Shown: positions 1 through 9,978 of the stretch, piece by piece | Position numbering within the stretch: the first letter of the stretch is position 1 | Layout of the letters: every line of letters starts with the position of its first letter | Assembly: GCA_009841265.1 (NCBI GenBank) | Contig: VXMB01000014.1 | Span: forward strand, 1 to 64,000 | Length of the DNA stretch: 64,000 nucleotides | Direction: 5' to 3' | Source: Gemmatimonadota bacterium | GTDB lineage: Bacteria > JAAXHH01 | Made by a program: the position numbers and the translations under genes | The notes under the pieces: generated by a model | Database searches by the model: none | The model's input: the letters and a program-made list of their open reading frames with translations, nothing else | What the model was told of the DNA's origin: nothing

Positions 1-181
<181 letters not shown>

Positions 182-234
182 GCGCTCCTTTGCTACGACG
201 TCGTTTCCTCATTCCTTGTAATTGCAACCCATTT

Positions 235-352
235 CTTCCGGTGGCGATAGCGGAGGGGAAACACCTCTTCCCATTCCGAACAGAGTAGTTAAGCCCTCTT
301 GCGCCGATGGTACTGCTTGGGTGACCTTGTGGGAGAGTAGGACGCTGCCGGG
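235..352 (+). rRNA. 5S ribosomal RNA
   Basis: The stretch has the hallmarks of 5S rRNA: a terminal stem formed by the 5' 'tccggtggc' and the 3' 'gctgccggg', the loop sequence 'cattccgaacagagtagttaagc', and 'gatggtactgc' followed by 'gggagagtag'. The ends are set by the terminal stem and may be off by a few bases. It sits between the 23S end and a strong hairpin terminator, closing the rRNA operon. Confidence 0.95.
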
Positions 353-362
353 GGATGCTGAG

Positions 363-394
363 AAGGCGCTCGATTCATTTCGGGCGCCTTTTCT
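363..394 (+). terminator. Rho-independent terminator of the rRNA operon
   Basis: The perfect stem AAGGCGC (363-369) and GCGCCTT (384-390) encloses a 14-base loop and runs into a T-rich tract (TTTTCT). It lies directly after the 5S gene and separates the rRNA operon from the oppositely transcribed permease that ends at 403. Confidence 0.85.
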
Positions 395-402
395 ATTCAA
401 AC

Positions 403-2808
403 TCATTTTGATTGCAACGCATCTACCGGATTGGCTGTAGCCGCCGTGATTGCCTGGTATCCGTTCGTGAGCCAGGCTATAACTAAAGTAACGAAGCCCG
501 AGAAGACGAATACCCATACGTCCATTTCGATGCGGTATGCAAAATCCCCCAGCCAGGCCTGCAATCCGAAGTAACCAATCGGGGCACCTATGACAAACGC
601 CACGAGGATGAGCATCGTAAGGTCTTTCGATAACAGCAGGACTATATTTGTAATCGAAGCGCCAACGACCTTGCGAACGCCAATCTCCTTGGTCCTCTGT
701 TCTGCCATAAAGGAAGAAAGACCCAGGAGTCCCAGGCAGGCGATGAGTATGGAAAGCGTTGCCCCGGCGCTGAAGACGGAACCCAATCTTTGTTCGGCAT
801 CGTAAAGTTGGTCGAGGTTTTCATCGAGTAATGAGAAGTCCATTGCAGGATGTTCCGGATAGGTCCGCCCCCACTGATTCTTAAGAATCTCAAGTCCACG
901 AGATTCGTCATTCCCGTCTAACCTGACGACCACATACGAAGATGTCCACGGTGAAGCCACGATCATCAGTGGCTCGATTGGTTGATACAACGACTGACTG
1001 TGGAAATCGGCAATCACGCCGTTGATTTCGATAGGCGGACTGAAACCGCGCGGACCCGGGTATCTGAATGTCTTTCCAACTGGATCGTCCCAACCGAAGG
1101 CGCGTACGGCCGCTTCATTTATCAGGATGGAGTTAGCGTCTGAAGGGCGATCACGTGAGAACGAACGACCTGATTTCACCTCGATGCCCAGTGTTTCGAT
1201 ATAATCAAAGTCTGCCCAGATCGTTTGGACAGAAACATTCTGATCCTCCTGGAATCCTTCAGGTTGGATCACACTGAGATCCGCTTCATATCCTGGTACG
1301 TTCGACGCTGAACTCACGTTTAAAACCTCGGGATATTGCAGGACCGCGTTTTTGAATGCCGGATATCTTTGTATGGCTTCTGGATCGGGTAAACGAACCA
1401 CTACCACGTTTTCTTCATCGAACCCCAGGTTTTTGCCCTGCATATACTCCAACTGATCAAGGACAACGATCGTCCCGACGATCATGACAATCGAGACGAC
1501 AAACTGGAAGATGATAAGCAGTTTCCGAAGTGATGAATGGGAGGCTCCTGCTTTCAGTGCACCGGTCAGCACGGCAACCGGCCTGAAGGACGAAAGTACA
1601 AAAGAGGGATACCCACCGGCGACGATCCCCGCAGCAATGGCGATGGATATCAGTGTAGGCACAAGCCAGGTTGAATCGTAATGGATCTCCAGCGTCTTGC
1701 CCGATAGATGATTGAACTGGGGAAGGAAAAGATGTACCAGTCCCATGGCCACAATCAAAGCGATCAGGGAATACAGGATCGACTCACCCATGAATTGTGA
1801 AATCAGTTGGTTCCGCTTTACGCCCAGTACCTTCCGAATGCCGATTTCCTGCGCCCTCCGGGCAGACCGGGCGGTGGAGAGGTTCATGAAGTTGACACAG
1901 GCTATCAGCAGCACAAAGGCGGCCAATGTGGAGAATACGTAGACATACGTGATCCTGCCGTTCGATTCAAACTCACCGATAAGATTCGAATGCAGATGTA
2001 TTTCGGTGAGAGGCTGAAGGAAAGGTGTCATTACAATACCTAGCGATTCAAGTCGCTCGCTGAGATGTTTGTCCAAGAATCCAGGCAGTTTACGCTCCAG
2101 GTCTTCAGCCACTGCGCCATCGCGAAGAAGCATATAGGTAAACAGGGAAATGTGCTGGTTCTGCATCGTGGATGGTTCGCCATATAACCCGTTTGGCGCA
2201 AGTGACGCGAAGGAGGCCAGAAAATCGAAATGAAAATGCGAGTTATCCGGCAAATCCCGCATGATACCGGTAACGCTGAACTCATATTTGTCATCGCCGG
2301 TCATTACTTTGCCGATCGGGTTTTCGTCCCCGAAGTACTTTTGCGCCATGGATTCGGACAGTACAACGGAATGAGGTTCGATCAGGGCAGTATTGGCATT
2401 ACCCTGAACAAGGGGCATGGTGAAAATTTCAAAAACAGTTGAATCCGCGAATACGAAATTCTCTTCGTAAAACCGTTTTTCACCGTATCGAATCAACCAA
2501 CGGGATGCGGGCGGCCTGATCCGCGCGATCGCTTCGATTTCAGGATATTCCTGCGCCATTGCCAGACCCCATGCCGATGGTGATCTCGCCCATACATCAT
2601 GTCTTCCTTCTGCGGTCTCGGAGACTGCCAGACGATATATCCGGTCTTTGTTCAGATGGTACTGGTCATAGCTGAGTTCGTCATGCACGTAGAGTACGAT
2701 CAGAACACATCCTGCTATTCCTATTGCAAGCCCCAGCACATTGATGAGCGAGTATCCCTTGTACCTCAGCAGGAGCCTGATGACGATGGTCAGATAGTTG
2801 TTGAACAT
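403..2808 (-). CDS. FtsX/MacB-type ABC transporter permease 1 (last gene of the adaptor operon)
   Basis: Large permease of about 801 aa with two MacB-periplasmic-domain plus FtsX modules. The N-terminal signature is MFNNYLTIVIRLLLRYKGYS followed by the first membrane helix. A three-helix FtsX cluster lies near residues 290-430, with the family phrase RRAQEIGIRKVLG. A second cluster at the C-terminus has the phrase EQRTKEIGVRKVVGAS. The protein ends in NPVDALQSK, the usual ending of this family. The start is ATG 2808 rather than upstream TTG 2823, because it matches the family N-terminus and has GGGG about 8 bases upstream. It lies about 45 bp after permease 2 and is probably cotranscribed with the adaptor, ATPase and permease 2. 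Members of this family extrude amphiphiles or peptides, or transmit force to periplasmic partners. The substrate is unknown. Confidence 0.9.
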   Translation of the reverse strand: MFNNYLTIVIRLLLRYKGYSLINVLGLAIGIAGCVLIVLYVHDELSYDQYHLNKDRIYRLAVSETAEGRHDVWARSPSAWGLAMAQEYPEIEAIARIRPPASRWLIRYGEKRFYEENFVFADSTVFEIFTMPLVQGNANTALIEPHSVVLSESMAQKYFGDENPIGKVMTGDDKYEFSVTGIMRDLPDNSHFHFDFLASFASLAPNGLYGEPSTMQNQHISLFTYMLLRDGAVAEDLERKLPGFLDKHLSERLESLGIVMTPFLQPLTEIHLHSNLIGEFESNGRITYVYVFSTLAAFVLLIACVNFMNLSTARSARRAQEIGIRKVLGVKRNQLISQFMGESILYSLIALIVAMGLVHLFLPQFNHLSGKTLEIHYDSTWLVPTLISIAIAAGIVAGGYPSFVLSSFRPVAVLTGALKAGASHSSLRKLLIIFQFVVSIVMIVGTIVVLDQLEYMQGKNLGFDEENVVVVRLPDPEAIQRYPAFKNAVLQYPEVLNVSSASNVPGYEADLSVIQPEGFQEDQNVSVQTIWADFDYIETLGIEVKSGRSFSRDRPSDANSILINEAAVRAFGWDDPVGKTFRYPGPRGFSPPIEINGVIADFHSQSLYQPIEPLMIVASPWTSSYVVVRLDGNDESRGLEILKNQWGRTYPEHPAMDFSLLDENLDQLYDAEQRLGSVFSAGATLSILIACLGLLGLSSFMAEQRTKEIGVRKVVGASITNIVLLLSKDLTMLILVAFVIGAPIGYFGLQAWLGDFAYRIEMDVWVFVFSGFVTLVIAWLTNGYQAITAATANPVDALQSK

Positions 2809-2853
2809 GGTCATAACCCCCAATAAAGAGTGCCGCGTTACACAAAGTGGAGT

Positions 2854-5283
2854 CTATTCGGTCTTTAATATGTCTACAGGGTTGGCAGAAGAAGCAGGCA
2901 GAACATGGTACAATGTCGTCAGTACGACAATGACTAACGTACTCACTCCTGCTGCCAGAAACGTGACCGGTTCCAGCTCTATTCGGTATGCGAAATCCTG
3001 GATCCACTGATTGAGGAGATAGTAGGCAATGGTCCAGGCAACCACGACCGAGACCCCGATAAGCACGACGAAATCCCGCAGCAACAGCCAGGTCACGTTC
3101 AGTAACGAAGCGCCAAGGACCTTGCGCACGCCTATTTCCTTCATCCGGCGGACTACGGCTATTCTGGTCACACTGAACAATCCGATACAGGTGATGAGTA
3201 CCGTCATCAATGCGAAAATGCCCGTGATCTTGCTAGCCCTGAATTCGGACTGATACAGATCGGTGAAACTGTCTTCGATAAATGAATAGGTGAAGGACCG
3301 CTGCGGGATCAGGTCCTGCCAGGTCCTTGCCAGGTCGTTCATCGTTTGCGTCTGCGTACCGGGATTCAGTTTGACGGACAACACGGGGAGTTCCGTCGGC
3401 ATAAAGAAGAACCGGGGCGGTATCTGACCAAGATACATCGCTAGAGGTCCGATGGGGTCGTGCATCGATGTCCAGTGAAAGTCGTCGATCACGCCGACAA
3501 CGCGTCCGAATTCACCCGAAAAAGGGAATCCCATCTGTTGGCCGATGGGGTCCAGCCATCCCATTTGCCTGACGAAACTCCGGTTCACGACGAACTCCAG
3601 CGGATTGTCCGAACCGGAGGAAGAAAACACACGTCCTTCCGCGATGCTCAGGCCGTACAGCCCTATGAAGTCATTGTCGACCGGCAACAAGTGTACCTGT
3701 GGTTGTTCCTCGCGATCCCCGAATCTCATATTCATGTACATCTGGGTGGTACCGCCAAACTCCCATCCTGACGCGGCCGTCTCGGCAACACCGGCAAATT
3801 TGCCAAACTCTTGCTTGGCGGTCCGGTAGTCGACATCGGTGCCGATGGGCAAGAGCATGATATCCCGTTTCTCGAAACCAATCTCTTTCTCCTCCATGTA
3901 CCGGGCCTGTTCAACGACGAATATCGCACACGTCACCAGCAGCGTCCATATAGTCGTCTGGACAAAGATGAATGCATATTGAACGGACTTTCTTTGGGTT
4001 GCCGTATCGGCCGGCTGAAGTAGAGCGGACGGCTTTTGGAACCATAGCTTCCACGACGAAGCGAGGCTGATAACGGCACTGTGAAGGATCACTATGCAAA
4101 CAGAGGCCCCTGCAATGACAATGTAATCCACCAATGCGAGTAGCTCTGGTTTTATCACGATGAGATTCATATTGCTCAGGATCGAAATCACCAGGTACAT
4201 CAAGGAAAAAGTACCGATCAGCGCGCACCCATATACGATGACGGTTTCCGCGACCGTAGGAAGAACGAGTTGTATACGGTCGGCGCCCAAAGCCGCCCGC
4301 ACGCCCATCTCCCTGAATCGGGACGTGAGCTTGGACGCAGATAAATTTACCAGGTTCAGTGTCGAAACGATGAGAACCAGCGCCGCAATGGCAGCCAATT
4401 GCCTGATATCCTCGATGTCGCCTTTGTTCCAGTTGACCCACCGGGCCTGATCTTCCCCGCCTATATGTGCCGAATGCAGATGGACGTCGGCAAGCGGTTG
4501 CAGCACGAACTCGGTGACTGCGGATCCCAACCCGCTCCGACCCCGGTCATTCACCAGCGACATGGCCTTGGATTCAATCTCGGATGTCTCCGAATTGTCA
4601 CGAAGGAGAAGGTAGGTATAGGTATTGCCGCCGTTCCATCCCCGTTCCAGATCCGTCGTATGAGATTGGGCGGTAGAATAAGAGATCAGGAGTTCGAATT
4701 GAATCGATGAATTCCAGGGTGGCGATTCAACGACACCTCCTACCGTGTACGTTTGATCGTGCCACTGAAAGGACTCGCCCACCGGGTTTTGCCCGCCGTA
4801 TACCCGTTGAGCCAGTGTCGTGGTCAATACAGCGGTGAATGGGGATTTCAGCAGATCATCCGGCTTGCCCTGCACCAGTTCGAAATCGAATATGCTCAGT
4901 ATCTGTGGGTCCGCATAGAATGACTGCTCGATTTCAAACAAGTCCGTATCGGCTTGTATGAACATCTTCTCCGTTGCGGAAGCGCTTCGCAATCGGGCAT
5001 AGTTGATCACTTCGGGAAGCTCGTCTCTGAGCAACGGACCGATAGGCGACATTACGCCGCTTATGAAATAGGGATCCGATTCCTGCAACTTGACTTGGAG
5101 TATGGTCCGGTATATCTGGTTTCCTTTCGTGTGAAAGTTATCAAACTGCATACTCTGATAAGTATACAGGCCAATGATCAGTACCGAACCGAAACCGAGA
5201 GCGAGTCCCAAGACGTTCAATGCCGAATAAACCCTGTTACGACTTATCCATCGTATTGAATGGGTCAGATGGGTGTAGAACAT
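2854..5283 (-). CDS. FtsX/MacB-type ABC transporter permease 2 (divergent paralogue)
   Basis: An 809-aa permease with the same double-module plan: N-terminal helix (ALNVLGLALGFGSVLIIGLY), periplasmic domain, an FtsX cluster with the phrase FREMGVRAALGAD, a second periplasmic domain, and a C-terminal cluster with RRMKEIGVRKVLGAS. It ends in ANPVDILKTE. It is the most divergent of the four permeases. It lacks the MIRNYITTA start and has a longer intermodule region. A strong Shine-Dalgarno AAGGAGG lies 7-8 bases before ATG 5283. It lies between the MacB-type ATPase and permease 1 on the same strand, so the ATPase at 5370-6044 is its likely motor. The substrate is unknown. Confidence 0.9.
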   Translation of the reverse strand: MFYTHLTHSIRWISRNRVYSALNVLGLALGFGSVLIIGLYTYQSMQFDNFHTKGNQIYRTILQVKLQESDPYFISGVMSPIGPLLRDELPEVINYARLRSASATEKMFIQADTDLFEIEQSFYADPQILSIFDFELVQGKPDDLLKSPFTAVLTTTLAQRVYGGQNPVGESFQWHDQTYTVGGVVESPPWNSSIQFELLISYSTAQSHTTDLERGWNGGNTYTYLLLRDNSETSEIESKAMSLVNDRGRSGLGSAVTEFVLQPLADVHLHSAHIGGEDQARWVNWNKGDIEDIRQLAAIAALVLIVSTLNLVNLSASKLTSRFREMGVRAALGADRIQLVLPTVAETVIVYGCALIGTFSLMYLVISILSNMNLIVIKPELLALVDYIVIAGASVCIVILHSAVISLASSWKLWFQKPSALLQPADTATQRKSVQYAFIFVQTTIWTLLVTCAIFVVEQARYMEEKEIGFEKRDIMLLPIGTDVDYRTAKQEFGKFAGVAETAASGWEFGGTTQMYMNMRFGDREEQPQVHLLPVDNDFIGLYGLSIAEGRVFSSSGSDNPLEFVVNRSFVRQMGWLDPIGQQMGFPFSGEFGRVVGVIDDFHWTSMHDPIGPLAMYLGQIPPRFFFMPTELPVLSVKLNPGTQTQTMNDLARTWQDLIPQRSFTYSFIEDSFTDLYQSEFRASKITGIFALMTVLITCIGLFSVTRIAVVRRMKEIGVRKVLGASLLNVTWLLLRDFVVLIGVSVVVAWTIAYYLLNQWIQDFAYRIELEPVTFLAAGVSTLVIVVLTTLYHVLPASSANPVDILKTE

Positions 5284-5369
5284 TGAAGGCCTCCTTGTTT
5301 ATCGAGCGCTCAAGTTGCTTGAAACAAGATGTAGTTCCGGTCCACGACCTATTGAAAGCGAGCCGTTTT

Positions 5370-6044
5370 TTATGCCGCGGCTCCGTTCACGATGCGCCCG
5401 TCGAAGAGCCGGATGGTCCGGTGGGCGTGGTCGGCCAGGGCCTGGTCGTGGGTCACCATGATGATGGTCGTGCCCGCCTCGTTGAGGCCGCTCAGCAGTT
5501 CCATCACCTCCGCACCGTTGGCGGAGTCCAGGTTACCCGTCGGCTCGTCCGCCAGGATCAGCTTTGGGTTGCCGATGACCGCACGGGCCACGGCCACACG
5601 CTGCTGCTGGCCGCCGGAGAGCTGCTGCGGGAAGTGGTTCCGCCGGTGGAGTATCTGCATGTGCTCCATGGCCGCGTCCACGCGCTGCTTGCGCTCCTGC
5701 TTGGACGTGCCCAGGTAGATCAGCGGCAGCTCGATGTTTTCGTACACGGTGAGTTCGTCGATCAGGTTGAAGCTCTGGAAGACGAATCCGATGTTGTTCT
5801 TGCGCAGGTTGGCCCGCTGCCGCTCGGAGTGGCCGGCCACTTCCTCGCCAACAAAGTGGTACTCCCCACTCGATGGGTTGTCGAGGAGCCCGAGGATGTT
5901 GAGCAGGGTGGACTTGCCGCAGCCCGAAGGGCCCATGATCGCCACGAACTCGCCTTCGTTCACTGCCATGGTCACGTCGTTCAGCGCCGACGTCTCCACC
6001 TCTTCGGTGGTGTAGAGTTTCTTGAGATGTTGTGTCGTTATCAT
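5370..6044 (-). CDS. MacB/LolD-type ABC transporter ATPase
   Basis: A 224-aa stand-alone nucleotide-binding subunit. Visible motifs are Walker A GPSGCGKST, the Q-loop in FVFQSFNLI, the ABC signature LSGGQQQRVAVARA, Walker B LILADEPTGNLDS and the switch histidine in MVTHD. The TGNLDS sequence is characteristic of the MacB/LolD/FtsE class that partners with FtsX-fold permeases. The start is taken at ATG 6044 (GTG 6047 is also possible), with a GGGGG ribosome site just upstream. It is the only ATPase of this class for four FtsX-type permeases in the cluster and so probably energises several of them. It lies immediately downstream of the MacA-like adaptor. Confidence 0.93.
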   Translation of the reverse strand: MITTQHLKKLYTTEEVETSALNDVTMAVNEGEFVAIMGPSGCGKSTLLNILGLLDNPSSGEYHFVGEEVAGHSERQRANLRKNNIGFVFQSFNLIDELTVYENIELPLIYLGTSKQERKQRVDAAMEHMQILHRRNHFPQQLSGGQQQRVAVARAVIGNPKLILADEPTGNLDSANGAEVMELLSGLNEAGTTIIMVTHDQALADHAHRTIRLFDGRIVNGAAA

Positions 6045-6087
6045 CACATGCCCCCTTTGCGGTTTATCGGTGTACGCCGCATGCGTA

Positions 6088-7422
6088 CTAGTTCATTACC
6101 AGTCGTTCCATGTCGCCGAAGTTGTCATACATGGAGGTGATGACCCGCTCGCCCTCTTCAAGCCCTTCGAGCACCTCGAAGTACTGGCTGTTCTGCCGGC
6201 CGAGCCGGATCTGCCGCCGCACGGCGAACTCGCCCGTAGGATCCAGCACGTAGATCCAGCGCCCGCCCGTCTTCTGGTAGAAACCGCCCCGAGGCACCTG
6301 CATGGCGTCGGCCAGTTCGCCCAGGGCGACGCGCACCTGGAGCGTCTGTCCCCGGCGCAGTCCATCGGGCATCCCTCCGGGGAACTCCATGTCCGCCTCG
6401 AACTGGCCTTCGATCACCTCGGGATACACCCGCCGGATCACCAGTTCGTAGGTCCCGCCGGCGAAATCGAAGGAACCCGGCTGGCCGGTTCCGATGCGGG
6501 CGATGTAGTGCTCATCGATCGCCGTGCGTACCTTGAAGCTGCCCACCACGTCGATCTGTCCGAGCCTTTCGCCGCCCGCCTTCGACTCCCCCACCTCGGC
6601 CGCCAGAGAGGAAAGAAGCCCCGTGATCGGCGCGCGCAGCGTCAGGTTCTCCTCGTTCTGCTTCACCATGTCCAGGTTCAACTGCAAACGGCTAATCGAT
6701 TCCTCCAGCTGCTGTATCTGCACCGCCTGAAAGAGCGAGTCCTGGCGCAGCGTCTCCAGGGTCACGGCCCGCTTGCGCGTATAGTATTCGAGATTGTCAC
6801 TGGCCTCTTCGTACTCCTTCCGTGAGGCCAGATCCGCTTCCATTAACGCGGCCTGGCGAGCGTGTTCCCGCTCCGCCTGCCGGAGATTGTAATCCTGTTC
6901 CACCAACTGCGCCCGCATCTCCAGGCGCCGCTGCTCCATGGTCACTCGCGTCTGCCGCAGGGCGTTGGACTCGCGGAAAAGCTCAGCTTCCCGCTGCATG
7001 ACGTTGAGCTGCAGGTTGGCGTTGGATAGCCGCAGGATCGGCGTGCCTTCCTCGACATGCGTGCCCTGCTCCACGTAGACCTCTTCCACGCGCCCGCCTT
7101 CGACCGCGTCCAGGTAGATCGTCGTAAGCGGCATCACCGCGCCCTGCTCGACGATGTACTCCAGAAAGGGGCCGTAGGTGACCGGGGCCGTGGTCAGCTT
7201 GCCGGCGTCGACATTTAATGCGGATGAGTCGATGGCCGAAAGCTCGTACGCCCCGAAGGCGAGGATCAGCACGGCCAGGCCGCCGAGCGCCATCCGACGC
7301 GGCGTAAAGCGCTTCTTCTCGATCCTGCGGTCCATCGTGCCCTCGTGTTCCCTACGGCTGTCTGACGAGAACATTTCCACGAGACCCTTCGGCTTCCCGC
7401 CGTCCTGCGTTGACTTGTCCAT
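6088..7422 (-). CDS. MacA/HlyD-family periplasmic adaptor
   Basis: A 444-aa membrane-fusion protein. It has a cytoplasmic N-terminus, one membrane anchor (about residues 44-60, ALGGLAVLILAFGAYEL), then a lipoyl/barrel-sandwich half (GGRVEEVYVEQGTHVEEGTPIL). A long alpha-helical hairpin rich in E, Q and R follows (about residues 140-270), then a second lipoyl half (LTLRAPITGLLSSL), a beta-barrel and a membrane-proximal domain. The start is ATG 7422, preceded by GAGGAGGA at 4-5 bases; the upstream in-frame start lacks a site. It is the first gene of the adaptor-ATPase-permease unit. A TAGGG-N5-CCCTA palindrome lies 76 bp upstream. No TolC-like outer-membrane partner is in the window. Confidence 0.9.
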   Translation of the reverse strand: MDKSTQDGGKPKGLVEMFSSDSRREHEGTMDRRIEKKRFTPRRMALGGLAVLILAFGAYELSAIDSSALNVDAGKLTTAPVTYGPFLEYIVEQGAVMPLTTIYLDAVEGGRVEEVYVEQGTHVEEGTPILRLSNANLQLNVMQREAELFRESNALRQTRVTMEQRRLEMRAQLVEQDYNLRQAEREHARQAALMEADLASRKEYEEASDNLEYYTRKRAVTLETLRQDSLFQAVQIQQLEESISRLQLNLDMVKQNEENLTLRAPITGLLSSLAAEVGESKAGGERLGQIDVVGSFKVRTAIDEHYIARIGTGQPGSFDFAGGTYELVIRRVYPEVIEGQFEADMEFPGGMPDGLRRGQTLQVRVALGELADAMQVPRGGFYQKTGGRWIYVLDPTGEFAVRRQIRLGRQNSQYFEVLEGLEEGERVITSMYDNFGDMERLVMN

Positions 7423-7494
7423 AATGTCCTCCTCATCCTGATTGCGCTTGTCGCCATGTGCTATCAGCATGGTACCCTGAACGCAGATTCGTTT

Positions 7495-7514
7495 CCATAG
7501 GGTGTTTCCCTACA
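7495..7514 (-). promoter_or_regulatory. Predicted operator, copy 1 (TAGGG-N5-CCCTA)
   Basis: Perfect inverted repeat TAGGG (7498-7502) and CCCTA (7508-7512) with the spacer TGTTT on the plus strand. Read toward the adaptor gene it is TAGGGAAACACCCTATGGAAA. It lies about 76 bp upstream of the adaptor ATG at 7422, between permease 3 and the adaptor. The same motif, in the same orientation relative to its gene, occurs at 14507-14523 and 15329-15345. Confidence 0.7.
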
Positions 7515-7524
7515 TTTTGAAGAT

Positions 7525-9936
7525 TTATCCCCTGAGCACTTCAACCGGGTTCGTCTCTGCCGCTTTCACGGTCTGGAATCCCACGGTAAACCAGGTAATC
7601 AGCATCACGACGACGCCGGTTAAAACAAACGTCCATGGATTCGGTTCTACGCGATAGGCGAAGTCGCGCAGCCACACATCCGCCATATAGTAGATCAACG
7701 GTACGCCGACAACCCACGCGATGAGGACGTACAGGGTAAACTCCCGGTACAGGAGAATAACGACCTGGCCGACCGAGGCACCCAGGACTTTACGAACACC
7801 TACTTCCTTGATGCGGCTCTGGACCATGAAGGCGGACAGGCCCAGGAGCCCCAGGCAGGCGATCAAGATGGAAACCAGGGTACCGGCTGTGAAGATCGTT
7901 CCAAGCAAACGGTCTCCCCTATATTGATCTTCCATCAGATTACTTAAGAACAAGTGCTCCATCTCGGGTTGATCGGGGTAGATCTCCCGCCACTGATCCT
8001 TCAGAATACCGAGGGCGCCGGCCACATTTTGAGCCCGGAGTTTGATGACAATATGTGCGGCTTGACCGCGCTGATCAGGCGGACCGATCCAAATGGGCTC
8101 TGTCGCGTGATGAAACGATCGGGTGTGAAAATCCCTTATGACTCCGATCACCGTCAGTTCCTGTGAATATGGACTGATGAGCGACTTGCCTACCGAATCG
8201 TTCCAACCGAGGGCACGGACCGCAGTCTCGTTGATCACGCACGCATTGGCGTCAGTTGACCTGTCTCGGGAAAAATACCGACCCTGAACTACTTCAAAGC
8301 CCATTGCCTTATGAAGATCGTATCCGCCGTGGATCATCTGGAAATGAGTCAGTTGGTCTTCAGGTACGTCCGGCGGCCTTACCCCTCCGGTAGGGAGCGA
8401 TTCCGGCAGATGCGCGAATTGGCTCACCGCCAGAACGTCGGGATAACTCAGAGCGTTCGCTTTGAAAACGTCGTACTTCTGCATGGCGTCTTCTCCTCGA
8501 GGCAGCGCGACAACGACGACGCCTTCCGCATCGAATCCCGGATCCTTATTTTGCATGAATACGATCTGATCGGAGATCACACCGATACCGGAAATCATGA
8601 TGATCGCGATAGAGAATTGAAATACCACGAGTACCCTGCGAGAGATCAACCTGGCAGTTCCGGTCTTCATCGGTCCCCGCAGCAAGTCCGTCGGTCTAAA
8701 GGACGAAAGGACGAACGCGGGATAGATCCCTGCCAACATCCCGGTGAGCAAGACCATCCCTGTCAGCATCAAAGCCAGTTCCAACGATAAAACCATTGTG
8801 ATTCCCGTACCGAACAATTCATTGAAAGTGGGTACAAGCACGTGGAGCAGCGCGACGGCCAGCGCCAGGGCGAACAAACTCAACAATACGGTTTCTCCGA
8901 TGAATTGAAACACGACATGGATTCGGCGGCTGCCGAGGATTTTGCGCATGCTCACTTCCCGTGCACGGCGCGCCGCCCTGGCCGTGGTCAGGTTGATGAA
9001 ATTGATACAGGCGATGACCAGGATGAATGCCGCCACCGAGACCGCGATATAGATGAATCGTATATCCCCGCCTTCGGAGTTAACCAGACCCGAACTCCAT
9101 TGAACGTCGCGGCAGTATAGATGAATATCTTCAATTGGCCGAAGTACCGGATTTACTCTGATTCCAGATGAACGCAGCCGGTCTCCAAGGTACTTTTCTA
9201 TGAATAGGGGCAATTGAGCTTCCAGGTCCCGGACGGGATAACCCTCTCTTAACAGGAGGAATGTACGGACTTCGCTGTTAAGGCCCTTTCTTTGGAAGGT
9301 CTCCGGTCCACCCCAGCCTAACGAAGTCCATGTGGCGTAAGAGGTCAGATAGTCGAATCGCACATGCGAATTCAACGGAACGTCGCTCATGACGCCTGTT
9401 ACCGTCACGGAGTAAAAACCGGGTATGTTCATCGAAAGGCCAATCGGGTCTGTCCCGCCGAAATGTTCCTTGGCAAAGGACTCCGATACGACCGCGGTGA
9501 AAGGGGCAGCCAAAGCCGTGCGGGGATTTCCTCTGACCAACGGGAAAGTGAAGATCTCGAACAGGGTAGAATCGGCGTAGACAACCGCTTCCCCATAAAA
9601 AGCCTTATCGCCGTGTTGTATGGTATGGCGGCCCATCGCTAGTTTCACCCTGGCCATGGCCTCAATGCCCGGATAATCGTTGAGCAGGGCAGGACCCCAT
9701 GGTGCGGGACTGATGGCGACTTTCCGTGCGATGCCCGACATTTCGGAATGATTCTCGAGCCGGTAGATGCGATCCTTCTTTTCATGATATCCGTCGTAGC
9801 TGAACTCGTATTGAACGTATAGAAGCATGAGGACACAACCCGCCAGTCCAATAGCGAGACCGATCACGTTGATTACGGAATACCCTTTGTACTTTAAAAT
9901 GTTCCTTACCGCGGTCGTGATATAGTTGCGTATCAT
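7525..9936 (-). CDS. FtsX/MacB-type ABC transporter permease 3
   Basis: An 803-aa permease starting MIRNYITTAVRNILKYKGYS, with a first helix, a periplasmic domain, an FtsX cluster with the phrase RRAREVSMRKILGSR, a second periplasmic domain, and a C-terminal cluster with QSRIKEVGVRKVLGAS. It ends in AAETNPVEVLRG. The start is ATG 9936 with GGAGG 7 bases upstream; the longer reading from 9966 lacks a ribosome site. It is a close paralogue of permease 4 directly upstream. Their last ~340 bp are nearly identical. It probably belongs to the transcription unit that starts with the ABC-2 ATPase at 14434. No ATPase of the MacB class is in that unit, so the one at 5370-6044 is the candidate motor. 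Confidence 0.9.
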   Translation of the reverse strand: MIRNYITTAVRNILKYKGYSVINVIGLAIGLAGCVLMLLYVQYEFSYDGYHEKKDRIYRLENHSEMSGIARKVAISPAPWGPALLNDYPGIEAMARVKLAMGRHTIQHGDKAFYGEAVVYADSTLFEIFTFPLVRGNPRTALAAPFTAVVSESFAKEHFGGTDPIGLSMNIPGFYSVTVTGVMSDVPLNSHVRFDYLTSYATWTSLGWGGPETFQRKGLNSEVRTFLLLREGYPVRDLEAQLPLFIEKYLGDRLRSSGIRVNPVLRPIEDIHLYCRDVQWSSGLVNSEGGDIRFIYIAVSVAAFILVIACINFINLTTARAARRAREVSMRKILGSRRIHVVFQFIGETVLLSLFALALAVALLHVLVPTFNELFGTGITMVLSLELALMLTGMVLLTGMLAGIYPAFVLSSFRPTDLLRGPMKTGTARLISRRVLVVFQFSIAIIMISGIGVISDQIVFMQNKDPGFDAEGVVVVALPRGEDAMQKYDVFKANALSYPDVLAVSQFAHLPESLPTGGVRPPDVPEDQLTHFQMIHGGYDLHKAMGFEVVQGRYFSRDRSTDANACVINETAVRALGWNDSVGKSLISPYSQELTVIGVIRDFHTRSFHHATEPIWIGPPDQRGQAAHIVIKLRAQNVAGALGILKDQWREIYPDQPEMEHLFLSNLMEDQYRGDRLLGTIFTAGTLVSILIACLGLLGLSAFMVQSRIKEVGVRKVLGASVGQVVILLYREFTLYVLIAWVVGVPLIYYMADVWLRDFAYRVEPNPWTFVLTGVVVMLITWFTVGFQTVKAAETNPVEVLRG
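7527..7866. repeat. Paralogous 3' segment, copy A (end of permease 3)
   Basis: This 340-bp segment aligns without gaps to 9981-10320 at a constant offset of 2454 bases. I count about 29 mismatches by eye, roughly 91% identity, whereas the upstream parts of the two genes differ much more. It encodes the last four membrane-proximal motifs of the permease. Confidence 0.8.
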
Positions 9937-9978
9937 CGCGCGTCCTCCACATGTTTCGGTCTTCAAAGGTTTCTTAAG

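Noticed and set aside
5220..6140. Long plus-strand reading across the MacB-type ATPase
   Set aside because: It is antisense to a clear ABC ATPase and has the His/Arg/Val-rich composition of reverse-frame readings.
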